From Acanthaster planci (taxonomy: Eukaryota > Echinodermata > Asteroidea > Valvatida > Acanthasteridae), in contig NW_019091370.1 in NCBI RefSeq assembly GCF_001949145.1, positions 2,186,575 through 2,250,574 on the forward strand: a stretch of DNA of 64,000 nucleotides, in the 5' to 3' direction. The notes below the pieces were generated by a model, which saw only the letters and a program-made list of their open reading frames with translations, was not told where the DNA came from and did not search any database. Positions 10,615 through 25,600 of this stretch are shown one piece after another. The position numbers were made by a program, and so were the translations under genes. Numbering within the stretch: the first letter of the stretch is position 1; the number at the start of each line of letters is the position of its first letter.

Positions 10615-13600
10615 CTGCCATTCCGTGTTGGCCAGTTGAAATAGGAAGAACATGGGAAGGCGGGAGGGAAGCAGCACCCATGAAAATGACACGAGTTGGA
10701 AAGGAGGAAACAAGAAAATATTGTTTAGACCATTTAACTGACACACTAAAATGTTGTCCAATGGAAAACAAGAAGACTGCACTGCACTAAATGATTACTT
10801 GGCTATATTTACTTGATAGCTAGCACAATATAACAGTGCATGCGCTGATGAGCGTGATACGTACTTTTACACACTTCTATTCCAACATCATTCTTGAAGA
10901 CTCAGTCTGGTTTCTTTTCTTTTTACCAACCTTAGGCCTAAATGTGAACTTGGAATATTTCTTACTGGCATCTATATTAAATTCTATGAACAGTATGACG
11001 TAAGAATATTTAACATCAAGCCAAAGTTATAAATCCGTGAACATGTAAAGACCTGCTCTTGTGATTCCAACCAGAGAGACTCTACTTCACATCTCCGTAA
11101 AAAGGTGCCAGTTTACAAACAACAAATAAACAACAGAAACCACCTTTTCTTACGGATGCCAGAAGAGGGAAAATGACTCTTTATTGTGGGATGGGGGGAG
11201 ATTGGGTATTGCCATGATGCAATCTTACAATTTCTTACCATCTCACTCATTCCGTCATCAGTAAAAAAAAAAGCTAGAGTAATACCCAAGAGGTATTCCC
11301 TCCTGTTCAATTTTTTGATCAAAATATCCTCTTGCTGTTTCCAAAGCTGTGTCATGACTATGACTAGGCACTGTTTCCATTCAAACAAATCCCCCCTCCC
11401 ATTCAGTTGACATGAGTTGGAGGGAAAAAATATGAGTGATGGACTGTCATGGTTACCCCGGGGAGTTTGACCAAGAATATTCCCAGTCTTACAGGTTTCC
11501 CCTGGCAAATAGGAGATAAGCTGTCCCCCCCCACCTTTTCTTTAGGCTACTTGGGCTGAAGAGCTTTTAGAAAAAGAGAGGTGGGGAATATGGGTTAGTA
11601 GATTTAAACTGTTTGCACAACATACTGAGCCCATTTAGTAATAATTGAGATTTATGATTTGGATATGAATGGGGGCGGATTTCACCACTTAGGGGACCCG
11701 GTCTGCCTTTTTTCTAAAATGGCGAGGTTAAGATATGAGTCGAGGCGGCCATGATTGGTCCTGGCAGCCCTGACCTCCTTGACTTCCCCAAGGATTAACA
11801 AAATATTAATCATTTTTTTTATTGACGGTGAGCAGAACAGCCTTTGTCAAAGCACTGAAACTGACCTCCTTCAAAATAAAAAAAAGGAACAATCTCTGAA
11901 GGGGAGAAAATAATGCCACAAAATCATTCCAGGCAACAAATTTGGGAGGTCCCTGTGTTTATAAGTGACGAGAAGCTACATGTGAGGGAAAGCAGGAGTA
12001 CTGGGGTTGGGCGGGGCGGGGATGACGGTTTCAAAATGGCATGAGAGATGTCATCTTGAAGAGAATGAAGGGTAGCAGAAACCTTGATGTTTCACCACAA
12101 CACGGATAAACTTCACTTTACACACTTCACAGAGAGGGAGCCTAAAATAGTCCTGTCAAACGGTGTTAAATTATCTAGTCTGACAGATAAGAGTAAAATC
12201 TTTAACCCTAACACTCCTCAGTCCTCCAACAGGTGAAGGATTGAGGAGGGTTAGGGTTAATCATCCATAACATGAAGATATCTCTATCAGTACAGTGTAA
12301 CCATCCTTTTCCCCCTAGTTTTTATGGGAGGAAGGAAAAGGTCTTCACTTTGGAACATACTCTAGTCAAGCCGACGAAGCAAAAGAAATCTCTTTCTTTC
12401 TTCCGTTTTCCAACCAAAAGTACACAGAGACTCTTTCTACTGCACGTTGCCTGGTGCCGCATTCCCTTCACCCCCCAACATAGCTTATTTGTTTCAGGGG
12501 AGAAACACCCATTAAAACACATGTCCAACAACACAATCGGTCGGTGCCCGTATCAACAACTTGATTGACACGCAATCGGCGGGGCACCGATAAGCCTCCA
12601 GGGGCCCCGATAAGGGATAATTAATAATCTTATGATAACGCCAAAACGTCACATCCCCGATAAATAGGCGATAGGGCACACTCCAAACTCTGACGCTGCC
12701 TCCAATATAATCATCTTTTATCAGGTACACACATCCATGTACACGTGCTCCTATTTTGTCCATTTCCCCACCCGTCCAAAAAAAACCCCAAAGATTGTGC
12801 TGAATGAGCGAAACAAATATTGCGGTAATGAAAGTGTGCTGACTTCTTATCTGTTAGGAGAAAAAAGAAAATTGACTATGAATAATCCTTCTAGCTAGTC
12901 CGAGCGTGTGCAAAGTGCACCTCGACCCCTTGATCTTCTCGTTGGGCACATTGAGATGAAAGCCCAAAGCAGAGGTTAGGAGACCTGTTAACACAAAGAG
13001 AGCGGGAATAATGTGGGATCTCTTGTTGGCCATAAATGTGTATACAGCCTTTTGATTTCTTATTTACAAGTACATGTAATGTAATTACATGTACTAATTA
13101 CATACATCTTTCTTGTTTCTAAGTTTTTCATCTCTATAGGATGTGGCCAAACTGGGCCAAACTGTAAGTTGAAACAAAGAACTTGACATCTGATAGATAT
13201 GCACTTGCATACACACTTGCATGGGTGCTTAATAGCATACATGTATATATGGAATACAGTAAACTCTGACTAAGTCGGCATCTCGTACATGTAACTCGTC
13301 ATATCATCTAAGTCGGCCTTTTGACAAAAGTCCTGATCGTCTGTAATGCCTTTCCATTGAAAATTTCATTTCTAAGTTGTCATTTCTCATAAGTCGGCAT
13401 GTTTTCTCATCCCTTTTCCACAAAACCACACAAATTCCTTTGTGTAACTCAGTATTAAAAAAAAATTAAGCATCAGCATCAGTTTCCTTCGCTGCAGTTG
13501 CCAAGAAGTGTCAAGTGACAAGTCCCACACTGCTTGACTAATGTCTGTTTATTAGCAGCACAGGCCGTGGTTGATAATCGGCCAGCATGAGTACATCAAC

Positions 13601-16600
13601 ACCAGTAACCCCTCTGTTGCTATACGCATGCGCTCTGTCCATTTTGGGGGTCGCCTTATTGAACGTAGTCTGGTTTCCTGCCCAAAGACTCCCTGACGAC
13701 CCTTGATAATGATTCGTCAGGTACATGTAGTCAGAATCATCGGGTCTGGTATCCAGACTATATTGAACGAACTTAACCAATGCGCATGTGTGTATGTTTT
13801 CCGTACCGTAACTGTATCACGTACACACGTACTGCACTGTCGAGTTGTGATGTGATATGCAAGTGGCTTGCCGTCCTTGCTTCGTCCTTAGGGGCATGTG
13901 ATCAATTATTGAATTTACAGCCTGTGAGGATAATAATTGAGAACGAATTAGCTGGGATTGACCATAGAGGTAAAAATAAACCTGGGTAAATCAAAGTGGA
14001 AGGGATCAAAATGTACATAGGCAATACATGTGTAAGTGTCAGTCGGCAAAATGACGACTTACAGCACAAGTCAGCATTCGCGTAAGTTGTCATAATTTCT
14101 TGAGTCCCGAGAGTGCCGACTTAGCCGGAATTTACTGTATTGTGAAATGAAAATTTTAATCTTTTAGAGTACTTGCAGAAGTGATTGTTTGTTAACAAAT
14201 CTGTTGTGTTTTGTGGAGAAAATGGTTTAAAAATAAATCTCATGCGCTTTTAACTGATAATCTGAAGTTACCTTCCCATGAACCACATGTTGTACTTGCT
14301 TTGTTCTGGATAATACTCCAAAACCGTACATCCTTAGAAAGTGCTTCAACTGCCAAAGATGTTTTCAATGCGTGTCCTAAAACCATCAAAGCGATCATGT
14401 TTATGAAGATAATCACTTGACATGTAGTGCAGTTCTAAACGACCACATTCTTGATACAGCATATCAGACTTATAAACTTATGACACAACCCCGACTCATC
14501 GGACTATCCACCACAATAAAATAACATTACTCTTCCCCCTCCAGCAATTAGTGCAAGTCAGGAACTCAAGAATTATCCTGTACAGCTAACGAGACAAACC
14601 CTAGACACTTGTTCCACAAGCCTGAAGCCTGATAAGTTTAGAGCCTGAAGACGGCCCCTACTTTGTTTTAACAATGCCAGCAGTCGAGGCAGCACTGATG
14701 GACTCGTGTCGTCGATTTCTTTCGCTAAGCCACAGTTTATATTGATCCTGTTTGCGTTGTAATGAGAGCTCCCCTTCTCTGTTCTCTTCCCCGCGCCTTA
14801 ATTTCCTGCCACGCGGCGGGCAGGAAGATCGTACGTTTTTTGCGTGACTGAGTCATTAAAGAGGCAAGGGGGTGTGCTGGAATGGGTTATTAACCGTGTC
14901 TGGCCGTACAGTGATTTTTCAACCTTCTTCCCTCACTTCCCCCTCCGTTCATCTCCTCTTCCCTGATGCGGACTGCTTTTCCATGTACATGGTGTTTGGC
15001 TTTGAACACTGAAGCAACCTGGGCAAATGATTCGATGGTGGCACCAGGAACATGTGCTCGTGCACGTCTGCCCTTGGCACTACCCTTGTTGACACCAGTC
15101 ACCCTCTGTGGGCAACTATACTTCCAGCCTTTACCGGGCCTTGTTGACAAGTCTGTCAAGACATCGGCAGTAGTTCATCCCAGTTCATTCAAGCATAAAA
15201 TTCAAGCAGAATTTTCTCCTCTTCCTACCATGGACAAAACTCTCATGCCTGACAACACAACCAACATATTGATTCTCGCGCCTAAGGTGTCTGGCCTTTT
15301 CATCAAAGAGCAAATCAACTGAGAGGCTCTGAAGTTATCTTCACATCTGATTTTTCTTAAAGCAAATCCATGCCCTCTTTTTCACCTTTCCTTTCCAAAA
15401 TGAGTCAGCGTGGGGCTTGGCCATTACAACACTAACAAATGTCACCAAGGTGGGGCAAGTAGTAAATTACACTTATATTAGCTCATCCATTTCCAGCTAA
15501 GCCTGGATATCAGATGCCTGACGGAAAACCACAGGTACCCTGTTTCATCGTTTCAATATAAAACACCTTGGAGAAATGCAATGCCATCCTTCTCAAAGGG
15601 ATTCCAACTCCAAGGTGGTAGATATTAGTTATTGATGTTAACACTAACAATAATGTGCTGGAAAATGTATCGTGCCACACAGGATGGAGAAGGCAGCCTG
15701 GTGGCAAACTACACGTGTGGGGCACTATGTTTGAAAATGAAGACAGAAAACTTTACTGCTTAATCTTATATAATTTAAACTAAATCATACATGTGCATGT
15801 ACTTCAATGGGTACTAGACTTAGAAAACCTGAACCCAACTCCATAAACATCACAACAGCAAATCCCTAATAAACGGCATCTGCAAAGTTTGTGATCTGAC
15901 TGCCCATCTGAAAAAGATCACCTGCACATCCACAGTATCTGTGAAGGGTATGAGCTGACACCCCTTTAAACAATCTTCTGCACCACGTGTTCATTACCCT
16001 GGTAGCAGTCCCTGATCAACACCGGCTAATACCGCCCATTTGTCCACGGCAAACGATGGTTGGTGCTCAACCAACAATCCACTCCACTGAGAGAGCAAGT
16101 GTCGGCAAACACTGCACCCTCTGACTGCAAACAGTGGCTTTCTTGAATTTCAACTGGAGGCGCCACCCCTGGGTCCAGCTGCCACACTTAGGGGAGCAGG
16201 AGGCGATGGGAGGGGGGGTGGGATTTTCTTCCTTTGCAATTCTACCAATCGCCAAGAGAGTCAGTCCTGTAAACTCCAATTTTCTCGTCTAGATAGAGAG
16301 ATAGAGGGCTAACCCTTGAGAGCTGATGCTGCAGAATTCTGAGATGCAACAGGGAAAAAAATCCCTACAGGGACTTTGTGATGTTTGCTTGGAACAGATG
16401 CTGGAGGGCAAGGATGGGAAATGATAGGGCTTCGACTCACTCTGGTCATGGTAAGAGCAAAGACAATTTTTCCTACTCATCATGATGGAAAATCAAGGGA
16501 CATGATCTTTGCTTGTGATCACGATGGGGTTAAGGTGGCTGCTTCAGGTCCGTGTAGCCCTCCTTGTAAGTAAAGGAGCAAATGACAGTCCCACTTTGGA

Positions 16601-19600
16601 GACGTATTTCCAGGCAAATATTTTGGGTCCAATTTTTTCTTATTAGGAGAGGGAATGCGGGGAGATGAGCAGAGGTATTGAGGAGAAAAAGTGATTGGAA
16701 TGTTAAGGGAAGGAAAGATATTACTCACATTTCTGGGCTAAATTAAAAATGGAATCAGTTTTGTCAGAACAAATTTTTTTTCCCCTCACATTTCTTTCCT
16801 CCACCAAGAAGTCAGGATAAAGTCTTTAGTGGAAGGGCAGTCCAAACATTGTCTCTGACGCAAGGATTTGATAGATTTAGGGGAGGGAGTCACATAAAAT
16901 TATGCACACCCCCAGCTGGCAGGTACCAGTTACCACATAACTTCAGCGACAGATAGCTAGTTACTGCTGCCGACCTGAAGGACAGAGATGTTTGTCTGAA
17001 CTTTTGTCCAAAGGGTATTTTTGTTTTGAAACAATCACAAGGGGAATTTTTAGTTTTATGAGACTGATAAAATCAGAGTGTCCAGCAACAGCAACTCCAC
17101 CCTTCTCTTCAAAATCAGTCAAATTTTAAAAAGGATATTGGGAACAGAGGTTGTCAACACTGAATTTTTGTTAATTTAAATGAATCAAATTCATATTCCG
17201 CTCGCTGCGTATTGCTTTAACAAAACACGGATTCAGGGGAAAAGGAGCTCCTTCAGGATTTAAGCAAGATATATACAATGTGTGAAAGGGACGTGGGGAG
17301 GAATTCTTAACAGGAACAAGTTGACAGGGGACTGATGACATGAAATGACAAGATCCCCATGGAAAGGGGAGGGGGAAGGGTGGTTACAGGTTCATCTGAC
17401 AGTCAGTGATAAGGTCTCAACATTGCCAGGCTCTTAATCCGGGGCAGAGTCGGCCTGTCTGCACTTCACACTGCTGGCTTCCTGCACTGTTTCAAAATCG
17501 TTTACCATCCCATGACATAATTCGCTGCAAAGGGCGGGATGCAACTCTTTTTTTTTAATGCTGATGATCATGACGGTTATGAATGGGCTGACAAAGTCCT
17601 GATTAGTGGCCTGTCAAATTGGCTTCTCTGCATCTGGGGCCAGTCATCCTCAGATGTATCAGCTATCCTGGAGTTTCAACAGCAAGAGCTGCATACTGTG
17701 CACTTCTCTTCCATTAAAAACAAGATCATCATTCTTTGGCCTTCACAAGCCAACTGCAAATTAGGAATCAAATCCCCCTGGATTATGAGATTATCCAAAG
17801 CAAATCTCACCAAATCTTACACAATACCTTGTAAGATGTGATACCCGTAGTTTGTACTCATCATTGAAATAGTACATGTTTGCCAAAACAGGTCTATAAC
17901 CGGAAATGGGGTTCTAAGCGTTAATAATTGATTCTGCGGCCACTCAATGTGGGAAAGTTTCATGAATAATAAACCACTTCATGAATAATAAATTGACTCG
18001 TACACAATCAATTGGCCATCGAATACTTGGAGGGAGGGGGGGATCTGCTGATGAATGTCCAGTCTGGCAGTAAAATTGGTGTGTCTGTATTGGAGGGTTA
18101 TTTGTCGGTAAATCTTGCTTGCTTGCTCACAATTATCTTTTGCGATACAGGTGGTTGCTGTACATACATTACGTTAGATTTTGATCTGGACTGAGAATTA
18201 AACTATGCGCTAACAACATGTGCACCAAACAGTTAAAAAGTAAATTTACACTGACCTGATTTCTTGGCTCGTTTCAAAATCCTTCTTAATTAAATAACTG
18301 GTATATGATATGCTAAAATCAGGTAAATTATGGGCAACTAGTCATTTTAAGTTCTCGAAATATAATACAGAACTTGCTATTTCAAAGGTTTTTTATGTTG
18401 AAATTTTATATTTGGAACTGGACTATTTGAAGAAACGACAATAAATGCATCATTGAAAAAGTTTACAATGAAACTTTCCAGAATGTTTAAATATAAGTAC
18501 CATCACAGATTTCCAAAAAGCTCCAAATTGTTAAAGATCCCCCCTAAATCATTCTCAACTGTTTTCTATTTAGAACTGCTAAATTCTGCCTGGTTTTGAC
18601 AACCATGTACTGTACATTGCAGCACGTCAGAGTGAATGTAATAACTGTGCAGCAGGCAAATCCACAATATTGTACAGGCCTACTGTTACATGTAGCACAC
18701 GTGCCCATTACAACTTTTTAGGCCCATGTAATATACTACTGGACATGCACAGTACACAGTGCATAGTACTTGACTATTACCAGTGCACGGCACCATTTCA
18801 CAGTTTTCTGATGTGTACTTTGAAAAGCTCCACATTTTCAAGTCCACCATTAGTCTATTCATAACACTAAGGCAAATTTACTTATAGTAATCCTGGATTA
18901 ACAACAACAAAACCCAAATTCTGAGAGTGTGGGGAAAAAGTATGTTTTACCTTCTTCCCAGCGAGTTTGATGTCTTGTTTAAGGAGGTTGGACAGCGCAG
19001 CCAAGTTGGCCTTGGCAGACTCCATCATCCACTGGTGCTCAAGAGGGTCCAGCTGTGGGGTGGGGCAAAAACAAACCAAAAAACAAGTCATGATCTCTAT
19101 TTACATTTGGAGGGGAAAAAAGGCATCTTGGTAGACTTTCAAAGTCCCCATCTGATTGACAAAGTTGGGAAGATCCTGAACAGACAACAAAGATAGTAAC
19201 TGGCCTCTGGAGAGCTCCAGAAAATTTGACCAAATGTACACACATGTGCTTGCTACGTTACATGCATTGAAACTTTCTGGGGAAAGAATAAAATTTTGAA
19301 ACAGGATCAGCACCGCTGATTCAAACAAATCCATTCTCTTCTGAGTGAGGAAAATTTTGACAATGCTGAACTCAATTATGCTGCACCAGTAGAGGAAAAA
19401 TAAAATCCAGGAGAAACGTATCAAGTTACATAGTATGGTTGCACTGGACTGATGACAGTAAACCACCTGGAGACTTTTGGCAATTCAATTAAGTCCTACG
19501 TGGACACAGAGGTAAATAACAGGCAAAAGTTACCAAAAACTGGCTCTAAAGTTACACCTTTACCATCCAACGGGGCAGTTTCAAAGGCCAACTGACTTTC

Positions 19601-22600
19601 TGACCAAATGGTTTCACGGGTTGGCAAAACCTGCGGTAATGGCATGAAACTTTCATTCGAACTAAATAAGACCTACTGATCCTGTTAGGTCCATGTGTAT
19701 TTTGGGTTACGTTGAATATCAACAGTTTCAAATTGGAAACTTTTTCTTTTCCAATATACAAACTCTGGTTAAAATGTGTTAATAATGGTAATAAATGTAA
19801 AACAAGCAGGGAAAGTGTGGGAGACTTATGAAAGTTGTGGCAACGGCACAATGCTTATCCGACTCAAGCAAAGCGTTTTAATAGCTAAATGTTCAGTTAA
19901 AAAATGATCAGCTAAACGAAAAGCAATTACTCTGAAACTGAAAAATGTTGAACTATTGGCAGTGACATACATGTACATGTAAGAATGATAAAATAAAAAA
20001 AGCAAAAACGGGAAAGAAATCCCTCCACATTTACATGTAATCCAAATGATGGGAATCTGATGGGGTTTGATCAACTCTGATTGCGCAACCCAAAGTGTCA
20101 GCACTATCATCGTACCGGTATGCATCCCTAACCAAACACTTTCAGAGCGTTCTTGGTGGAGATAGTTGAAATCACCACACCTCATACTAATTCATATTGA
20201 AGAACTAATTCTTCGTGGTCCAGTCATCATATAATGTGCCAGTCACTATAAGGATGGAGAGGCACCCACACAAGGATCCACTCACAAGTCAATGATGCAA
20301 ATGTAATATTCCTTGGATGGATTCCCCGGGGCTCCGGGAACAGTTCACTGCAAGGATCGTCCCAAATACAATCGAAAAAATGGTGGTACACTTTCATGTT
20401 GTTGACTACAATTGTAACCAGCAAATGCCAATGAATAACGCATGAGGAGTGGTAAAACAGATACAACATCACGGCTGATTTCAGGCAGACATATGATGTT
20501 ATGTATTCGTAGAGTACGGTGGAAAGGCAGAAATCACCTAAAAGGTGCATGCGCAGATAATCAAATGACATTAACACCTAAAACGAGCGATATCTGTCAC
20601 ATACTTCCTTTGGCCCTCTGCAGATAAAAAAAAAAAAGCCACATGCGGAACAGGATGGTGATGGAACATGCACAATGAAAACGATAGTACACTCTGTGAA
20701 CATTTTGAATGTTCAGCTCGTGCAGTTTGGGCATTTATGCTTACCCTTTTTCAGACCTGCCAACCTTGCCGTACTCCTTCCTGAGGTCAGGCATTACCAC
20801 ACAATAGATTATTAAAAGGTATTCAAATGAGTCTTCGGTTCATTGAAATTTTTAATCTATTGTGTGGTAATGCCTGACCTCAAGAAGGAGTACGGCGTGT
20901 TGGCAGGTCTGCTTTTTAGGACATTCGTTTATGCACGTGTCACACCCAAGCAACTGAAAAATCAGTCTCAGTTCAAGACCAAGCATGGAAGAAGGAAGGA
21001 GAAAGGTACCATGTATTTGTGCCTTGTCAAATGCAGCAAAAGTGTATCACTGCCTACAAATTGTTGTCATGCGTAATCCACTAAGGTCAGATCACTCTTG
21101 TCTGCTCCTGTTCTGTGGCAGCTAGATCAGTAAGCTGTGCGTTCCAAGTACACGTACAACACAAAGACTTGAACTGAGACTACAGATAGATGAACACACA
21201 TGTACACGTAAGTAAATGCATGTCTCACACCACAGAGCAAGGAAACCAGTGACTTCTTGTTCATTAAACGGATGGGCACAGGTAAAATTGAGGCAAAATA
21301 AGTAAAAATGGTAAAGGTTTAAAACGACCACGAGCATGCAATGGCCACATCATGCTCTGCTTGGGAACAGATAGCTTAAATGTTAGCACTGCAAGTCTGT
21401 AGCAACGCTAAATTCCACACCTGCAAACATGAGATTATGTTTGATTGGTCAACACACTGATGAAAATGCACACGTACACAATTCAATTATGCCCCCCATT
21501 GCCCCGCCCATAACCTTCCCCAACTAGAACAGGTCCTCTTCAAGAATATCCTAATTTCATTATAGAAAGAGTTGAATTATCACTGGAAATTCCATTTGTA
21601 ATATAAATACTGACAATTCAATGTGGAGCGCTTCAAGTTTGCACATAGCCCATTCGTGAGATGGTCACGTTCAGATTTACAACCTAAACCATCCGACAAT
21701 GCATCGCAATGTAAATCTTCGTAGTGTACATGTATAAAGCAGTTGTGAGGTGGAGCATTCAATCCAATTTTACTGAAAAGTTTTCCAAAACATGAACTAG
21801 TAAATCACTATGTGGAGAATAAACAACCAACATGGGCATGGCCAAAGCAAAAAAAATGGGTCCCACACTGCCCCAAATGTTGACATTTTGGCAACATTTT
21901 GCTCACGATTTTTAATGAAGCAACCCTGACCCAATTGTTTTTCTTGTTTATAAAAAGGTGTCCCCTTCTCCCCTCTCCCCCACCCATAAACCCCCCCCCC
22001 CCCGAGGTCNNNNNNNNNNNNNNNNNNNNNNNNNNNNNNCCCCCCCCCCCCCCCCCCCAAAAACCCCCCCCCCCCCGAGGTCTGACTCATTCTGGAAGAT
22101 CTGGCCCCACACTGCCATCTAAATTGTCCACAGACCACATCAACACACCTTACATGCAAGCAAATACACACACCAGCCATGGCAAGCTGACACCGACAAA
22201 CAGACAGAGGGATGGAAGCACAACATGGATCGAGGGATGATGGGAGGTCGGACTGCAGCAGGGGTGTTCACGTCTTGATTCATTTTTGATTTTTGTCTTC
22301 ATGTTACCTGATGCCAATGCACTACAGTATCTGTACTACACGAGGTGCTGGCCTCACTGCTAATGGATTGCATGGTGCCGCTGGACTGCAGTCCAGGCTT
22401 GGCGCCCCCAACACGCAGCCAGGCAAGGAGAGGAAACACATGATTAGAAATGCACACACTTGGTATCATAGAGGACACCACAACTACTACATGTACCCCC
22501 CCGGACTTGCATAATTACCTCCGCACGTACCTGTACCTGTACCGTACTGTGCACATTGTATGTATGATGTCCAGAGTGAACAACAGAACAATAAACCTTT

Positions 22601-25600
22601 TTGTCATTCTTGTTGCATCATGGGATTGGATGACAAGCCATGCCAAAACTTTTATGAATGAACCTACTTGGAAAGTCGACCACTCCAGCATTTATCAAGT
22701 TTGTTCTCTATGATTTTTATAAGCACCTGCTTATCTCGTCACAGATGCTGCTTGTCTTATAATAGATGCAGGCAAATTTCATGTAGAAAATGTTTTAAAT
22801 AAAGTTGAAGAATGAACATGAACGGCCTTTGTGAGACAGAACTTCAAATTCTGATTCTGATTGGCCAATATTAGCTTTAGTGAAATTCATGGCCAAAGTT
22901 CCATCAACAGAAACTGATCTTCATGCAAAGGAGTGCCCAACTTCATCCGGTAAGCTTTAAAATTGGATTTTTATCAAGACTTCATTCCAAACATTCAGAG
23001 CAACACCCTGTACATGTACGTCAAATGATGATACTCGATTTTGAGTATTTAACAAAGGAAAAATTGAAGAATGGTTCTGCTGGAGTAGTCTTCCATGGGA
23101 TTGTGCATAAAATGAATTGGTTGTTTGTCTTATCAAATCTCATGATGCTATAATGAAGCCTTCACTCCCCAGTTTGCAGCTCCAAGATTTCTCTAGAGGT
23201 TTACAACTACTGACTCTCACTCTCTCTCTGCAGAGGAGTGTTTAAAGCAAATTCTAGAACCTTACAGGGTTTGTGATCAATTGGAGCTGGTATTTCTACA
23301 TACTGGTATGCTTCCACTTATGCATATTAGCAACTAAAGAAAGCATTTCTTAAGGCTGATGAATATGAAAGACGACTTCAATATTTAAGACGCACCACTC
23401 CTATGAATATGGAGATTAATATTTGCATGAAAACTACGGCAATCACTTACAAGGTAACACGACACTTATACATGTATTGGGTGTGAAAACCAAAAATAAA
23501 TTAGCAGTTCAAGAAAATTTCCCTTGAATATTCCAGCTTCACTTTGAAGATTTCCGAGGGAGTGGATGAGGAATATTTCTTTTTGAACAAAGTTTTGACT
23601 GCAACTTGACTATATCTCCTCGAACAATCTCACATGACAAATTTTCATCCGGCAGAAAATTGCAGGAGAGTGTCAATTTGACACGCTGTCTGGCTTGGAA
23701 TTATGGGGAACGGCAGATGGATACATCCTAGCTGACAGGAATGACTTGCAAGTTTACAACTCATCAAAAGAAGGACAGGAAAAAAATGGTTGAGTATCAA
23801 ATATGTTGTGACCTGTTGAATATCAATCTTCCTCGACTCGAAACATCAAGACAGCCAAATCATCTAGGGGGAACTGCACCAATTATGTGCAAGAAAGTAA
23901 AAAAGCTAGGTTCAAGGAGACTCCCACTGGGGTGAATGGATACATGTCCTGGTAGACCACTCTTATTTTGCTTACAACTTGAACGGGCAGCCAAAGTTTA
24001 CAGACACATCACCTTTTCGTTGGTAACTCCAATTCGTTCGAAATGGACGTGTGTCCCATAGATTTTAAATACATTTGTATTTTCAATTAGTATTTAGTAC
24101 TACGTGTAGGCTGCGTGGGATTTTTCATTTTCACTTGGTACCGCCGGCCAACCATAGTTTTAGCAGCCACTTGTAGGAATAACGCAACTGTGACATCAAA
24201 AAAGCAGACTGTGGAGGAAGCCAAACCCTTAGCTCCAATTTGTGAAGATCAGTGCAAAATCCCATCTCCCTCAAACCCTTTTTAAGGTACACTGAACGAA
24301 AAGCTGCATGACATGTCAACCTCCTTTTGATGCTCTAACCAAACTTATTTTTTTCCCCCTTGCTTTTGATGATTTCCAGAGAAAGAAAAATTGCATCACA
24401 GCTCCCTTGCCGAGCCCTCTCTGATGCCCTGGCTTAATGGAATGCCCGGTTGTATGGAATGACATACATGTTCATATAAGCTTACCATTACCAAACTTAC
24501 AACTATATGTACATGTACCCTATATGTATGTCAACTCATTCCAGTCTTTCACCCGAAACTCTTCCAACATTCTTCACCCCCCATGATGCTTGATTTTAAA
24601 GTAAAAACAAGAATGGTTACATTCCGATGCCAGGTCTGCAGCGAAGCAGGGTTGTAGTCAAGTCCAGCACAAGTCCAGTCCAAAGTAGCAAGAAGAAGAA
24701 TCAATGGTGCGGTATGGTATGTCACGGTCATTAAACTGAATGACTAGTGACCGAGCTTAGGTCTTAATAACTTGTCCTGGACTACATGTAGCGGAGCATT
24801 GTGATACGGTTGCGCACCTGTAAACCTCAATTGTGAAATTCTTGTGCCCCCATGTTTCACTCATTCTCATTGCCTTGCATTCCCAGGGTCTCTCAGTTAG
24901 CTAAGCAATGCATATGGAAATGCAGTAGAGACGGACGCTAATTTTGTATTAGATTATTCATGCTGTGATCTGGCGTGATCATGCGTTCTTTGACTCCTTT
25001 GTCTTTGTGTATTCTCTACTCAGTTTGGCATGTTGGAATTCCCCCCCCCCATGTAGCTGCGTGGTAAGGTTCCATGGAATGCTAGTATTCAGTTCCATGT
25101 ACATGTGCCCGAGACGTTGTAACTGTCAGTTATTTTCTAGGACGATTGTGTAATCCTTTTTGCACCCAAAACTACACTTCTGTACACAACTTCTTATTCT
25201 GTATTTCACCGTTATACACACGACACTTAGATTCTTGCACACGACCGTAGCAGGAAGTTACATGACCCTTTGAGATGGAAGATTCCAATTGGCTAAGCTC
25301 TTCAACGACGCTCATATTTCATTTATTCCTAAGCCTTTAGAGTCCTATAAATAGTGCAGATTGTGCCTAGCTCGTCGGTCAGGTGTGGTGGACCAAACCC
25401 TTGTTGTGCGGAGCAAAACCTAATGAAGTGCGGCGGTCGGACCCTTTCCGAGACTTGTGCGGTAATTCTAAAATACCTGTTCTTATGGTGAAGTGTGGTA
25501 ACCATGAATGCCCAGTTAGCTTAGCTTGAACCGATGTGAGTGCAGTGCAAACCAGTCCACGCTAGTAGCATGAGTTGCAGCATCGCAGTGGCCATCACCA

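Larger units (their letters stand above)
10615..18950 (-). other. Sowah intron 6
   Basis: 8.3-kb intron between exon 6 and the micro-exon. Apart from the features listed separately (12202-12261, 12562-12725, 13069-13095, 13257-14137 and 17961-17992) it holds no recognised gene. Segments 14640-14900 and 17150-17540 are low in recognisable repeats and could contain regulatory DNA, but nothing specific can be shown by eye. Confidence 0.6.

Noticed and set aside
14966-15322. 118-codon plus-strand ORF
   Set aside because: No motif, no start or splice context, inside a Sowah intron. Treated as chance.
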